DNA from: Sycobia sp. Sy_11
Taxonomy: Eukaryota; Arthropoda; Insecta; Hymenoptera; Epichrysomallidae
Assembly: GCA_018907035.1 (NCBI GenBank)
Contig: JACCIC010000004.1
Coordinates: forward strand, 7,214,001 to 7,278,000
Direction: 5' to 3'
Length of the DNA: 64,000 nt
Below, one piece after another: positions 38,496 to 49,446 of this stretch; the stretch's first letter is position 1, and each line of letters begins with the position of its first letter. Made by a program: the position numbers and the translations under genes. The notes beneath the pieces are model-generated. The model ran no database searches and was not told the origin of the DNA. It was given only the letters and a program-made list of their open reading frames with translations.

Positions 38496-40887
38496 TGTAC
38501 TCCAATGCGCGGGCGAAGTTCAAGAGTATGTGATTGCGCGAACGCGACATTGACCACATCGATCGCCGCGATTTAATAATTCAACTATGCACGCGCTTAC
38601 ATATTAGTTGACGCTTGCAGACGCCCTCTGTCAGGTAATTGGGTTGGCCGTGAATTCGCGAATTGTCAACGATCGGAATAATTTCGGAGTTTAGAGCCCG
38701 CGCGAGCGCACAGGTCTACATCGTCGATGGGTCGCGAAAAGTTTACCAATGGTATATTTACAGTCACGGACCACGAGTGGTTTATAGTAAAACGAGATTC
38801 GGAGGAAGCAAAAAATTTCACTCGTCGTTTCGGAGAATTTTTTCAATCAGATAATTTTGACGGAAAGTCGAAAAATAGTACTTTTAGAATAAAATTTTAC
38901 ACGCGCACGCGTGTCTGCATAATTTCGTATTAATTTTAATTCATAAATTATATGTATTAAAATTAATGAAAATTACATTTGTTGATTATACTGTTATATT
39001 GTTACATTAACACTTGTGGAAAGTTGAAATTATTTAACCACACTTATACTTTTTAAACTTTTTAACTATTTCTATTGTTACTAGATAATCGCGTTAACAT
39101 TGATAGGGTTGTATTTTTTTCTTGTATTTTAAAAAAAAGAAAAGTTCTGACTGTTTGCAAAGTTTCTTTAGTTTTATATCTATAAAAAAATAGTAATTTC
39201 GGAATAAAATTTTAATGAAAGCTATTATCTTGAAACCAAATAAAAAGCTTTACATTAAAAAATTAATTAGCCAAAAGTTACCAGAAGAAGACAAAAACTT
39301 TGTATTTTTTTCCCATAAATCATATAAATTATGATATTTATTTCCACTATTTTTTCTTTATTTTTAATTAATATATAACTTTATATTATATATTAATTTT
39401 ATATTAACAAAAATATCAAGATACTCTTGATATATATAAATTTGTATTTTATATATATCACTGTATTTTAACGAATAGTGTATAAAATTTTCATACATTA
39501 TAGCATAATAAAGAAAAAAACTTGTTAATTATTAGAATGATTCAACTGAATAAGTAAATAGTGTAAAGACAACCATCAAAATCCATGCAAAATTACAAAG
39601 AAATGCCAAAGAATTAATTATTATGTATGTGCAAGGCGCGTGTGTATTATATCGATTGTGAGAATTAGCAAGTATGTACAATAAGCATAAAGCACCGGTG
39701 AAGACGCAATGTTAATGTGTAAAGAAAGCGGAGCGCAATTTACATTAAATCAAGCTTTGACATGCGGTTGCGTAATAAACTCAATCGCACATTTCGTTCT
39801 GTAAAATAAAATCTTGCGGTATAAAATAAAGTTGCACGAGAGTAACATTTTTTTTTCGTTCTCTGTAAAGCATCAAAATGCATTGTTTAAACGAAAAAAA
39901 AAATAAGACATACGACGATTTTTCTGGTTAGTTTTAACATTTAATCTCTAGTAATTTTTTTATACAACGTAGTCTTAATCGAATTTTTGATTTATTTGGT
40001 TTCTTTTTTTTTTAATTTAAACAATGCTAGATGCTTTGACAATTGTGTTTTTTATTTTACACATAAAAATTCCCCGATGGACGTAGAAAAAATGACCTTA
40101 GCAGAGCATCATCGTTCATTTGAAAATTAATGAAATTTATCAGAAATAAAATTGGAAAAAGTGTTAAATACTTGATAATGTATTATTATTTATGCCGTAT
40201 AGTAATAAAAAATATTTAACATCAGTTAGAAAGGCAACTGATACAGCGTATGCGTGCATTTAAAGAGTCTACGCGATAATTCAGGAATAAGAAATAAGTC
40301 ATCAAGTTTCTGAATTCTTATGCGTGCAATAAAACACAAACACGGACAAACAAGTATATACTTGTATATACATATATAAGTATACGATATGTACACAAGA
40401 GGGTTCAAAAACTGAGCGTTTATTAGTTGTGTATATACTTCTTATATACCCGATGTCGATGCTTGATGCGTTTGAAAACTTGTGCATTATATAATCTTTT
40501 TATTCTCGGAGCGACAACCTTTTGTCTTTACAATACTTTTCAAACATGTCGCACTGAACACAATATATAAAAGTTTCTATTTCTTCTCGTTAAAAAGTAA
40601 ACAATAGTATTGAAAGTTACCGCATTATCACTGCGTTTCGTCTGCATTGTTTTTTACTTCTACGTCCAAAAGGATTTTTAGAGATGATAGAGACAAGGAG
40701 AGAAAGAGAGTGAGAGGAAAGTATTTTATGAAGAGACTTACCGTCTCCAACCCTTGAGGGGGGCTCGTCGCAGATCTTCCTCGGACATTCCGTGGAGGCC
40801 GACGCAGGCCAGGAGCCATGCCATTATCACCAAAGCGGTGATCGCCATCAGCCTGATCGGAAGGAGGGCTATCGTCAGGAAGATTGC
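21637..40887 (-). CDS. LPCAT: lysophosphatidylcholine acyltransferase (LPCAT1/2 family), split gene, 5' end missing
   Basis: Enzymes of this family re-acylate lysophospholipids, chiefly lyso-PC to PC in the Lands cycle, in ER and lipid-droplet membranes; some also acetylate lyso-PAF. Eleven exons were assembled on the minus strand: 40742-40887, 36055-36272 or 32111-32325 (alternatives), 28946-29058, 27605-27759, 25884-26021, 24093-24218, 23544-23691, 23355-23453, 22657-22801 and 21637-21725. All introns are GT-AG and every phase fits. The product from the first placed exon is 458 aa (36 kb exon) or 457 aa (32 kb exon), against about 540 in mammals, so an N-terminal piece is missing. Seen in order: a membrane segment, HX4D (PHSSFFD or PHSTFID), EGTCTNR, a GVPVQPV segment, [14 protein letters not shown]-hand-like units and a terminal KKSI. 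Family assignment is very sure; acyl-donor preference is not known. Confidence 0.96.
22657..22801 (-). CDS. LPCAT: LPCAT exon: EF-hand-like unit 2, degenerate
   Basis: The acceptor is TTTTAG just above 22,801. The donor chosen is GTATGC at 22,651-22,656, because only this choice leaves one base in phase with the last exon. It encodes [38 protein letters not shown] and [10 protein letters not shown]. Aligned to vertebrate LPCAT2, the loop has Lys, Asn, Asn and Tyr where Asp, Asp, Asp and Gly would be, so it cannot be a classical calcium site. A (TA)n tract begins about 35 nt upstream of the acceptor. Confidence 0.85.
22836..22888. repeat. (AT)n microsatellite in LPCAT intron
   Basis: An uninterrupted AT tract of 53 bp in the intron before the 22.8 kb exon. 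On the coding strand it ends about 35 nt before the acceptor, where a branch point and pyrimidine tract would normally be. Confidence 0.95.
23355..23453 (-). CDS. LPCAT: LPCAT exon: EF-hand-like unit 1
   Basis: The exon is 99 nt and phase 0 at both ends; the acceptor is CGACAG and the donor is GTTGGT. It encodes [20 protein letters not shown] followed by [13 protein letters not shown]. Joined to the previous exon, the loop reads [12 protein letters not shown]. Positions 1, 6, 8 and 12 are normal, but positions 3 and 5, which should be acidic or polar ligands, are His and Arg. Calcium binding is therefore doubtful. Confidence 0.92.
23544..23691 (-). CDS. LPCAT: LPCAT exon: lead-in to the EF-hand region
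   Basis: The acceptor is TTTTGCAG. The donor GTCAGG at 23,538-23,543 is a poor match to the insect consensus. It encodes [20 protein letters not shown], then [19 protein letters not shown] and [10 protein letters not shown]. The short 90 nt intron after it is the smallest in the gene. The first bases of the EF-hand 1 loop are in this exon and the rest in the next. Confidence 0.9.
24093..24218 (-). CDS. LPCAT: LPCAT exon: ALxxPVxDYTYDDC block
   Basis: The acceptor is CATTAG and the donor is GTAAGT at 24,087-24,092. It encodes [17 protein letters not shown], then [20 protein letters not shown] and LRFKLG. This is the conserved connector between the catalytic domain and the EF-hand region of LPCATs. 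Both phases fit the neighbouring exons. Confidence 0.95.
24314..24370. repeat. (AT)n microsatellite in LPCAT intron
   Basis: A 57 bp AT tract about 95 nt upstream (coding sense) of the 24.2 kb exon. Confidence 0.95.
25884..26021 (-). CDS. LPCAT: LPCAT exon: end of the acyltransferase domain
   Basis: The acceptor is GACAG and the donor is GTAAGT at 25,878-25,883. It encodes [19 protein letters not shown] followed by [20 protein letters not shown] and VRRLMAE. This matches the family block with [14 protein letters not shown] and LYAxNVRRxMAE. The entry codon is split 2+1 with the previous exon and the exit leaves two bases. Confidence 0.96.
27026..27562. repeat. three (TA)n tracts in the LPCAT intron after the EGTCTNR exon
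   Basis: AT tracts lie at 27,026-27,067, 27,160-27,208 and 27,519-27,562. They make up much of the first 600 nt of the intron downstream of the 27.6 kb exon. Confidence 0.93.
27605..27759 (-). CDS. LPCAT: LPCAT exon: EGTCTNR acyltransferase core
   Basis: The acceptor is CCAACAG and the donor is GTGAGT at 27,599-27,604. It encodes [36 protein letters not shown] and [23 protein letters not shown] is the LPCAT-type phosphate-binding motif and GVPVQPV a further conserved motif of the domain. The 5' splice site is followed about 40 nt downstream by a (TA)n tract at 27,519-27,562. Confidence 0.97.
28915..28940 (-). promoter_or_regulatory. CA-repeat tract next to an LPCAT 5' splice site
   Basis: In coding sense the intron after the 28.9 kb exon starts GTATAAACACACACGC and continues as CA repeats. 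CA-rich tracts just inside a 5' splice site are known splicing enhancers bound by hnRNP L in vertebrates. A regulatory role here is inferred from position only. Confidence 0.4.
28946..29058 (-). CDS. LPCAT: LPCAT exon: linker between motif I and EGTCTNR
   Basis: The acceptor is GCAG above 29,058 and the donor is GTATAA at 28,940-28,945. The exon completes a Lys codon, then reads [18 protein letters not shown] and [19 protein letters not shown]. This is the conserved segment with the R-x-DPxSR-x-NT and WPQ blocks. It accepts either alternative exon in frame. A CA-repeat tract starts within about ten bases of the 5' splice site. Confidence 0.95.
32111..32325 (-). CDS. LPCAT: LPCAT alternative exon 2 (LPCAT2-like catalytic segment)
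   Basis: The acceptor is TATAG at 32,326-32,330 and the donor is GTACGT at 32,105-32,110, the same hexamer as in the partner exon. At 215 nt it has the same entry and exit phase as the 36 kb exon and is exactly one codon shorter. It encodes [18 protein letters not shown] followed by [16 protein letters not shown] and [12 protein letters not shown], so HX4D is intact. By hand alignment about 28 of 72 positions match the partner exon. The STFxDG form and the PSI-RxE segment resemble vertebrate LPCAT2. Confidence 0.93.
36055..36272 (-). CDS. LPCAT: LPCAT alternative exon 1 (LPCAT1-like catalytic segment)
   Basis: The acceptor is ACAG at 36,273-36,276 and the donor is GTACGT at 36,049-36,054. 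At 218 nt the exon takes one base to finish the previous codon and leaves one base over. It encodes the first acyltransferase motif in the context [20 protein letters not shown], followed by [16 protein letters not shown]. From memory of the family, the SSxFDA form resembles vertebrate LPCAT1. Its partner exon lies 3.7 kb downstream at 32,111-32,325. The GC content and open frame stand out clearly from the AT-rich intron around it. Confidence 0.94.
38395..38720. promoter_or_regulatory. CpG-rich patch inside LPCAT intron
   Basis: Within an AT-rich intron this patch is dense in CG dinucleotides (GCGCGCGTGCGAG, GCGCGGGCGAAG, GATCGCCGCGATT), split by a (TA)n tract at 38,454-38,491. It could be an internal promoter or enhancer upstream of the alternative exons. 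No core promoter element was assigned. Confidence 0.3.
40742..40887 (-). CDS. LPCAT: LPCAT exon: N-terminal membrane segment
   Basis: The acceptor is CAG just above 40,887 and the donor is GTAAGT at 40,736-40,741. The exon encodes 48 codons plus two bases. It reads [13 protein letters not shown] followed by a long hydrophobic stretch, then [12 protein letters not shown] and APLKGWRR. This matches the membrane anchor and linker ahead of the acyltransferase domain in LPCATs. It opens in phase 0, so an upstream coding exon is expected, normally carrying an NPF-type motif. No such exon was found in the window. Confidence 0.93.
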
Positions 40888-42084
40888 CTGAAACGAGAAA
40901 GATATAGCTCGTTATTATACTATCGTTGTAGAATACACGTTTATTACGGTCACGCCAAAGCTTTATATGTGTACGTATATATAATACCTATAGATGCTCG
41001 TTAAAAATTTATGTATTTTTTTTCACCACTCTAACCTCAAAATCACAACTTTAACGCGATTTTCCGTCTTTTCTGATGAAACATATATTCTAATACTAGT
41101 TGTGTAAGTTCATTTTACACAAATCAACATTAAGATGATGGAGCAAAAATCTGAAAAATAATATATTACAGAGAACAAAACTGTACACGTCTCTTATATG
41201 AACTTGTGCGAATGCTGGAATTCAGATTCATTGCAAAATTGCACTGTAACACATAAGAATATTTCTGCACTGTACAACAAAATTTCAAAATAAAATTGGT
41301 GATTATTATGAGTTATATATACGAGAAATTTCGGATCCGTGGACTTGTAGAGCTCGTGGTATTGGTAAGCTACGGGTTAGAATGCCTTGCGTTTGTGAAT
41401 TTTGAGTTTGTATATCATAAGTTTAGAAGACTTGTAACACTATGAAAAATGTATATATATTATATATTATAAGAATGTATTAATAGTATATTTTTCACAA
41501 ATTTGTGGATGTATGACGGACACCCTTTCACAGTATTTTTTTGCGAAAATTCAAAAGACAGCATAAAAAATAGAGGCACCGTTTTACATTCTTACTTTAT
41601 TATATCTGACGATATATTGTAAATGAGTATCCCAATTTGTTGCGGAAATCAGGTGATCGATAAAATTGCTAAATATACAAGTGGTAGATCACTTTTAAAT
41701 ATATTGAATGTATAATATAGGCATAGTCAGTATAGTCACTATTCAGCAGTTGGCCGATATGCGAATTCTCACTTTGCTTCAAATTTTGAGTATAAATATT
41801 GATGCTTTTTACATCACGCTCGTATTCTCGTCTATATACGCAGCTATAAACTCAAGTAGCTTGAAAATTCGAATGCGAATTTTTATGGGTGAATTATTTG
41901 GCCTATAAATAATAAATACGAAATTTTTATGCAGAATTCTAGAATATAAGCAATGTACCTTTATTCATGAACTTCTTTTTGTTAGAATAAGTAAGAAGGT
42001 ATGGGTCTGCGCCCATTTTTAGCCATTCAACATCCACAAAGTTAATAAAATTCTTGACTTACATCGATTGATGTAGAGTAAACA

Positions 42085-42215
42085 AATATTTTTATCGGTC
42101 TTATAGGCTTTTTTAGCAAACTAATATAGGATAATTTATAATGATAGTCAGACTATCCTTATGTATATTTACCCTCCATAGAATCTAAAATACAATTTCT
42201 AATACAGTGTTAGAT
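42085..42215 (+). repeat. dispersed repeat, copy 1 (short)
   Basis: Contains AATATTTTTATCGGTCTTA, then ATAGTCAGACTATCCTTATG and an AGAATCTAAAATA block. The same blocks in the same order occur near 44.3 and 57.9 kb. Confidence 0.6.
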
Positions 42216-44204
42216 TAAAATTTATTTTGTTAGTATAAAATGGATAAACTGCAGTCTTCGCAAAAAAAATTTTCTTCAGTTCCTGAACATTAGCCGAAGT
42301 GTCTCGAAATGTCGATGAACGGAGAAGTCATCGGATTGTCCTTCATTATTCAAATATTTACTATTCAACAACATTAATGTTAATTTTAATATTTTAGGTT
42401 TATACAAATAATTTTTTGTTTATCATCTCTACTTGACAATATTTTAACATTAAAGAAAATACAAGAAATTAAAGATACAATAAGCTTATTTAAAAAAGTA
42501 TTTCTTTTTGCGTTTTTCTATATACGCGAACAATTATTTTCAAAATGAAATACATTTGTTATGTAATCTGGTATGAACTATTGAATACGTATTTTAGATG
42601 CGAAAATGACTTAAGTTTGTTTTAATTCTGTATTTACTTATTTTTTAATTTTAGTATCATTATACATGCGATATAATAATATAACCACTTATATTCTTTT
42701 AAAAATTTATTCAATATTAAAGTTTAACACGGCTAAGTGAGATAATTCGCTTAGTGATTGTCACACACACATACACACGCGCGCACGCACAAGCACATAC
42801 ACTGTCTCTTTATACAGTTCAGCAGGTATTAAATCAACAATAAAGAGCGAAAAAGGTAATAAAAGTATATATAGTGCATTTCTTTAAATGCATATAATTA
42901 CTTGTGTGTTATTTAAATCTTAAGAATTATTAATTGCGATTACTAGTTTTTCAATCAACTACAGGATAAGTTCTAGCTTGAAAAAAACTTCATTAGCATT
43001 CGAATGAGTTTATATACATAGTACTTGAAGAATTACTCGGCCAAAGTTCTAAGAATTCCAGAATTGTGCGCCTGTATATATATACGTATATATATAATCA
43101 ATGAACCAAAAAAGCGCATACTCGCTCCTTCGAGGCGGTCAATTCTGCACAACTATTATCCTTCGAAAGGCATTTGTAAAAAAAATAGTCGAGAGAGACA
43201 GAGAAAAAGAGAGGCGGGGAGGAGGGAGAGAGAAAAATCAATAATGACGCGGCAGCAGAAAGTGCTAGAGGCAATTGGAACCAGTTGCAATGTCTTTTTT
43301 TTTTTTTTTTTTTTGAAAAAAAAAACAAGTTCCATCGCTCTTTGGCTATTTAAGGAAATACAAGTACACAAAGGGATTTGCAAGAAAGAACAGAGAAAAC
43401 ATGCGAGAAATTATCTTTGATTCCGTGTATTTTAATGTGATTTAAAATAAGGATGAAGTATTTGTACGATTCGAAATGGATGTAAATGGGAAAAATGCTT
43501 TAAATAGTTCCTGAAATAAGAATTTTTTGCTGGCCAACGATTTAAGTCGTTCATTTTTAAAACATTTAAAGACGCCAGTTAAGTTAAACGATCTTTTTCG
43601 AATTAATTTCTGAATTTTTAGTGAATTTTTATTGCAACTTCTACATATGTAGCAATAAGTGGAATATTCATTTTAAATTAAAAATCGAAGGATTTTCAGT
43701 CAGAAAATCTACGCTCACATCCTTTTATATTTTTAGAAATAGTTAAATGGTGTAATCATTGTTTCAAAATCTTAATTTTACTTATATAACGAGTTAATTG
43801 TTATTTTTATTCAAAAGAAAATGTTATTATATAATAAGAACAAACGCAGCATTGTTCTCAAACTGTATATATAAGTAACACCTATATAAGTCTGATTGAT
43901 CGACTTGAATGAAGCCCAGTATACATATTACACGTTAAAAAATAAGAATCGTATATTATACATACTTTTTACTTCAACTATTCCAAAAGTTTTCCGAAAA
44001 TAAATTTTTTTCTATAATTAACATCTGAACGACTATATTCACTGCATTAAATGTTTTTATGTATATTATACATATTAATCGAGTCAAAAAATGTTGAAAA
44101 TGCGCTCTGAGTCTGTTCGAATGATTGGAATGAGGGAAAGGGACACCACCTTCCATTAAATAAAGATTTTTTTTTCAAACATATTTTCAGGTAGTATTCA
44201 AAAA

Positions 44205-44590
44205 TATAAATTGTACTTATGTCGTCTGTTGCAAACTATAAACTGACAAAGATTGCTACCGGTCTCAGTCTTAAAATTATAACTATAATGCTAGTCAGAC
44301 TGCCCTCATCAATGACCACCTTCATAGAATCTGAAATATAAACTATAACTACTGAAAAATAATAAAAATACAAATAATAAAGATACTATAATTATAGTAA
44401 AGGATAGTTGGACAGTCCCCATCTCCAAATTTACTCGGTGAAATATTTCAGAATGCTTTGGCTCCTCATCAGCAACTTATTCTACGGGGTGAAAACAAGG
44501 ACATACTGATGGTCGTTAAAATTATAATTATAATATTATTCGATAAGTACTCTGCGGCCGATAAAAATATTTCTCAGTTCAATAATTTTT
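44205..44590 (+). repeat. dispersed repeat, copy 2
   Basis: Shares TTGTACTTATG, CTAGTCAGACTGCCCTCAT, AATCTGAAATATAAACT and TAGTAAAGGATAGTTGGACAG with the copy near 57.9 kb. At its end GGCCGATAAAAATATTT is the reverse complement of a block found in copies 1 and 3, so part of a second copy may be inverted here. Confidence 0.6.
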
Positions 44591-45230
44591 CTTACACTTG
44601 GGACTCACTGTATCCTCGTTTCTAGAAAATATAGTAATTTTTGCTAAACTGTTTTCTTCATTCAGGACTGGATTAAATTATCGGATGTCACATAATAACA
44701 AGTATAATAATCCATATATTTGAGAAGTGTAATTCGTCAAATAGCGAAAAACATCTTTCAAAAGATTGCTCAAAGTTGCGTAAGGTGAGAAAATAATGTA
44801 GTAGAACAATTTTATTTCAAAATGAAGCGAAACTACAGAAGAGAATATCGTATATGATATTTAATACGAAATTAATAATCCACTGCAACCATTGATTAAT
44901 TTGATGCGACAATATAGAAATAATGTATTAAATAATCCCTAATATCTATCAGGCAGCTAGATAAACAAAAAAAAAAGAAAATATTGATATCCAACTATCT
45001 TCTCAGTATAAAAATAGATTCTTCGTCCTGAAAGCTATAGAAAAATTAAAAAGTACGACCGAATCAACCAATCGAAGGACTTCCTGAATCGATTCGATCT
45101 CCCAACGCCGCTGACCTAATTTCGAACTGATTTTCCACATATATCCACTGTAGCTGTGGACTATACATAGTGTTCATCCAAATTCATATCTGGATTCTCA
45201 AAAACTCCGTGTATATAATCCTCGAATACC

Positions 45231-45374
<144 letters not shown>

Positions 45375-45965
45375 TATTGATAATTTATAATATTATATTA
45401 GTACAGCAGGTATTTTCCGGCCAAGCTTGGAAACCCATTCGAATAATTTATAAAATGGATTTGGGATTAGGGTCACCAATCTCACAAACTATATATATCA
45501 CGCGCTCCATAGTAATCGAGAGCATGCATTTTGTACAAAAAACTGATGCGTGCCTTATAAATTTTCACTGCCTCGGATTAAATTCGTTCACATGCAAGCC
45601 TAATATTTAGACATACATATATAAATTCCTCCTATAATTCTGGAACGGAGAACACTTTCCTTTCGTTTATCTATGCGTCGGTCAGCGAGTTTCAGTATCG
45701 TTAACGTATTTAATACGCAGACACTTTCATTTATGCTATATAGAATTAACTAAGCGTCACAGATCTCCCGCACGTACTTATCTTGGGAAGCCCGCATATT
45801 CTCTAATAAGAGGAAAAAAAACGAAATGTCCCGGATATAATAACTATAATAATCAACGAGTGTGCATGCGTATATCCGGTGTATACATATAACCAGAAGA
45901 TACATCGAGCCAATGTCAAAAAAAGTATCAGCATCATAGCTGACGATCATACACCTTACACCTGC

Positions 45966-46170
45966 TTACACACACATACACACACGCGCGCGCGCGCGCC
46001 GGCGAACTTTCTCCCTGTGGTGCGGCAGATTTGAAGAATTCGGGCCGCGCGTCGCTGCGTCGACCGCGCGCGCGGATTGCGATGCAGCATCTCGATATAA
46101 TACGAGGATCGATGTCAAGGCCAGTGGACCGGCCGACGCGGTAGCAGCGCGCACCTCCGGGCAGCACGTA
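45966..46170. promoter_or_regulatory. CpG-rich patch, candidate LPCAT promoter or 5' UTR exon
   Basis: About 200 bp of GC-rich, CpG-rich DNA (GGGCCGCGCGTCGCTGCG, GGCCGACGCGGTAGC) in AT-rich surroundings, with CA and CG repeats on its left edge. On the minus strand it ends at AGCAG followed by GTGTAAGG, which could serve as a 5' splice site. This would suit a non-coding first exon of LPCAT, but it is only a positional guess. Confidence 0.25.
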
Positions 46171-46182
46171 CCGTTCAGTCCG

Positions 46183-46183
<1 letters not shown>

Positions 46184-46216
<33 letters not shown>

Positions 46217-46323
46217 GGAAGGAGGGACATAGAGAGAAAGAGGTAGGTAGCTCGTTTGTAATTTCGGAACGAACGAGTATATATCGTTTGGTAGATATAG
46301 CTGTATATACATGATTCGGTTGC

Positions 46324-46381
<58 letters not shown>
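46184..46381. repeat. two (TA)n tracts
   Basis: AT tracts at 46,184-46,212 and 46,327-46,381; the second abuts the fold-back element at 46,387. Confidence 0.95.
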
Positions 46382-46386
<5 letters not shown>

Positions 46387-47013
46387 CAGGGTGTCCCAAA
46401 TACGATTGTTCACACTAGCGAATTGTTAATAAGCAGGGTGAAGTCTAATAGAAAGGTTGTGTACATATTGGAATGTTGCAAATATAGTTTTTGCGATAGG
46501 TGCCAATGTTCATCAGCCAATGAGCGAACGCTTAATAAAGCTCGTGATCGGGTTGAAAATCGAGATGGCGGGTTCGGATTTCAAGTGGAATTCGAAGAAT
46601 AGTGGGAGGGATCAATGACCGAGGCAAAGATCAATGTAATTATGTAGAAATTATCTCTGATCAAAATTTCGAAAGCATAAAAAGCGTAAATATGTGGTTG
46701 TCTGCGTCTTCATCACGCATTTACGAGCGCACTCGTAAGGTTATCTTCAAATAAACAACTAAACATTTGCCTGCCTCGTTCGTTAGGCCTCTACCGGCTT
46801 TTCATAAGATAATGGACCAATTTGCAGCCTATTTTCAATTTCTAAGACCCACAATCGCGATTCAAATAAGCGTTCGCTCATTGGCTGATGCACAATGGCG
46901 CCTAGTGCAAAAACGATTTGCAACTTTTCAAAATCTATAAAACCTTTGTATTTGACATTATCCTGCTTATTACTGATCCGAACCGTATGAACAATCATAT
47001 TTGGGTCACTCTG
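46387..47013. mobile_element. MITE-like fold-back element, CAGGGTGTCCC ends, TA flanks
   Basis: The 627 bp element begins CAGGGTGTCCCAAATACGAT and its far end, read inverted, begins CAGAGTGACCCAAATATGAT. Arms of roughly 180-190 bp match each other inverted, including CATCAGCCAATGAGCGAACG in both (left arm near 46,510; right arm near 46,870). TA follows and precedes the ends, fitting a Tc1/mariner-type target. No transposase is present; the middle, about 46,570-46,820, is unrelated spacer. Confidence 0.75.
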
Positions 47014-48169
47014 TATATAAGTATACCCCGTTGTTCTATAGCAAAATTACAAGGTATGTGCGACTGCAGTAAAATTTTTTTGGGAATTTTAAATAAATAC
47101 AATTTTTTCAAATTGAAATCACTAAATATATATATAAATTAATTAATTAATTTATTGTCGAATCAACAATGGAGGCTGTAAACGACTACAATTGACTAAA
47201 TATTTATTTAATATATACACAACGTTTATATGTTTTCGATTATAAAAAAATTGTACTGAAATGTATTAACTGATTTAGTTGAAAAGATATTTTTGAAAAA
47301 AAAATTATTAATTATCTAAACAGACTTTATTTAAATTGACTAAATCAGATAATAAAATTTAATAAATTAATTTTCTTAAAACCATTAATTGTAATTTAAT
47401 AAGCATAGTATAAATTTTAATACCTCATTTGTTAAAAATAAAAACGTTGAAAAATTTCTTGCCAGGTGGACCATTTTGGGCTTTTCCACTCACATATGAT
47501 GCGCGACTCTGTCGGTTACTAAGTAAATAAGAGGTCTTTACCATTTATATATAAAACTTGAACGGCAGAATACTGCCGTTTGAAATTGAGCTGCGTTGCG
47601 TTATAAACAATACAAATATAATATATAACATAAAAAATGTATATAATACAATAGATAAGAATTTCTCAAAACAAATATTTGTTTGTTTTTACATCAAAAA
47701 ATTATTTCAGTCTTTTGAATATATAATTTACTTATTGTGAATCAATAGTTTAATAATGGTATATCGATGAACCATTTATTTAATTTTAAAAACATTTATA
47801 TAAATCTACAACAATTTTTAGAACGAATTATGTATTTTGAGCGTGCACAGGATTGTATATAAAATTTCTTTTTGCAAATTGGAGCGCCTCTGTTACAGGA
47901 CGTTATATTCTGATTTTATATATTGAAATCAAAATCCTAACCAACCACTTTCAGATTTTATAGATCAATTTATTTAACGCCAAAACCATCAAAAACTCAT
48001 ACGGTCATTCTCAAGATTAAGTATGTACCTAAGTCGATTTTTACCAGTCAAGCAAATGTACACCGATTTATGCAATATTATATAACATGTAAACGTTAAA
48101 TTATTATACGAATCTTAGTAAATTATACTTATTTGAGTCTATTCTTCAGTGTTCCAAAGGTTTAAGCGA

Positions 48170-48222
<53 letters not shown>
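48170..48222. repeat. (TA)n microsatellite
   Basis: A nearly perfect TA tract with one small interruption at its left end. Confidence 0.95.
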
Positions 48223-48225
<3 letters not shown>

Positions 48226-48555
48226 TTATGATTTAAATTCGATAAGACCATAGAAGAAACAATTGTAAATTTTGTTTCGGTAAAATTAATTTGGTGGCAT
48301 TTTTGAAAAAAATTCTGATATTTTGAACTTTTTTTACTACTCAATTTTTTATCTTCAACACATCATTAGAGATACGCTAGGAGTATGAATGTACTAAAAT
48401 AGACGTACTTATATAGTTTATAAATTTAATCATTTACTTATTAAAGTTACTTGCGCAATATGTTTTACAAAAAATTTAAATCGACGATCCAAATATTTAG
48501 GTTTTTTGTTGTATTCATAAAAACTTTCTATATTAAATTTTGATGAAGAGTGAGT

Positions 48556-48557
<2 letters not shown>

Positions 48558-48647
<90 letters not shown>
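48558..48647. repeat. (GA)n microsatellite, 90 bp
   Basis: A perfect AG tract. On the minus strand it gives a meaningless Ser-Leu open frame. Confidence 0.97.
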
Positions 48648-48651
<4 letters not shown>

Positions 48652-49392
48652 ACATATTAATCTCTGTAACATTACAATATTAAATGTATTTTATTTTCTT
48701 AAATTATATATAGACTTATTAATGTTTTTATAAAAGTACAGGAAGCAATAAAACAGGAAGTTTGGCATGTAAATATAATCGACGCTTACACTTGGATGGT
48801 AGTTTTCAGTTCTATAATAGCGGGGAAGCGGTTTCTAGTCTTTTTACGCATTCGACTATTTTTGAATTTTGCATCTCTGTAATTTACAAATTGACTGCTA
48901 AGTAGTTGTTAGGCTTATAGTTGGATTTCTTGATGTAAACGCAGATGATTATAACATCGGACACCATCGATCCATAATACAGGATGGAAACAATTTCATG
49001 CAAAAAAACAATGGAATAAGTAACGCATCCGCCAAAGTTATAAGAAAAGTATGAAATCTTTGGGTAAGAGAAAAATAGCGAAATAAACTTCAAATAACTC
49101 TCTAGCCGGTGTTATTTTCTTTCTTCAAGCTGATATTCGGCACCGTAAAAACTAATGGAAAGGCTACTTTCACAAGGACCGGGGGAATTTTGAAAATTCA
49201 TCGTTCCTAATACCATACGCACGATAATAAATATAAAATTATTTCACATAAAAGACAATTGCGGACATAAAAGTTCGGATAATTTTAAACACTAACAAAA
49301 ATTTGCATCAGATATTATACAGATGAATGGTTTAAACGTTAAGCGAAAGTTAGAAAGATAATGATGGAAATAAAATAAATTTACAAAATGAA

Positions 49393-49446
49393 TGTGTGTG
49401 TGTGTGTGTGTGTACGTGTTGGCGTGCGCGCGCGCGCGCGCGCGTG
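49393..49446. repeat. compound (TG)n and (CG)n tract
   Basis: A TG tract passes through GTACGTGTTGGCG into an alternating CG tract. Alternating purine-pyrimidine DNA of this kind can adopt Z-form; no gene is adjacent. Confidence 0.85.

Noticed and set aside
38663..38933. Two overlapping plus-strand frames just right of the CpG-rich patch
   Set aside because: Neither shows a known motif, and they lie in an LPCAT intron on the opposite strand; composition explains them.
43360..43385. ANPFVYLYFLK on the minus strand as the missing N-terminal LPCAT block
   Set aside because: The frame stops at once after the motif and has no donor in the needed phase, so the NPF match is taken as chance.
43025..43420. 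131-codon plus-strand frame
   Set aside because: It runs through purine-rich and poly-T stretches, has no motif and lies in low-complexity sequence.
48430..48672. Ser-Leu repeat protein (also 54,867-55,079)
   Set aside because: It comes from reading a (GA)n tract on the minus strand.
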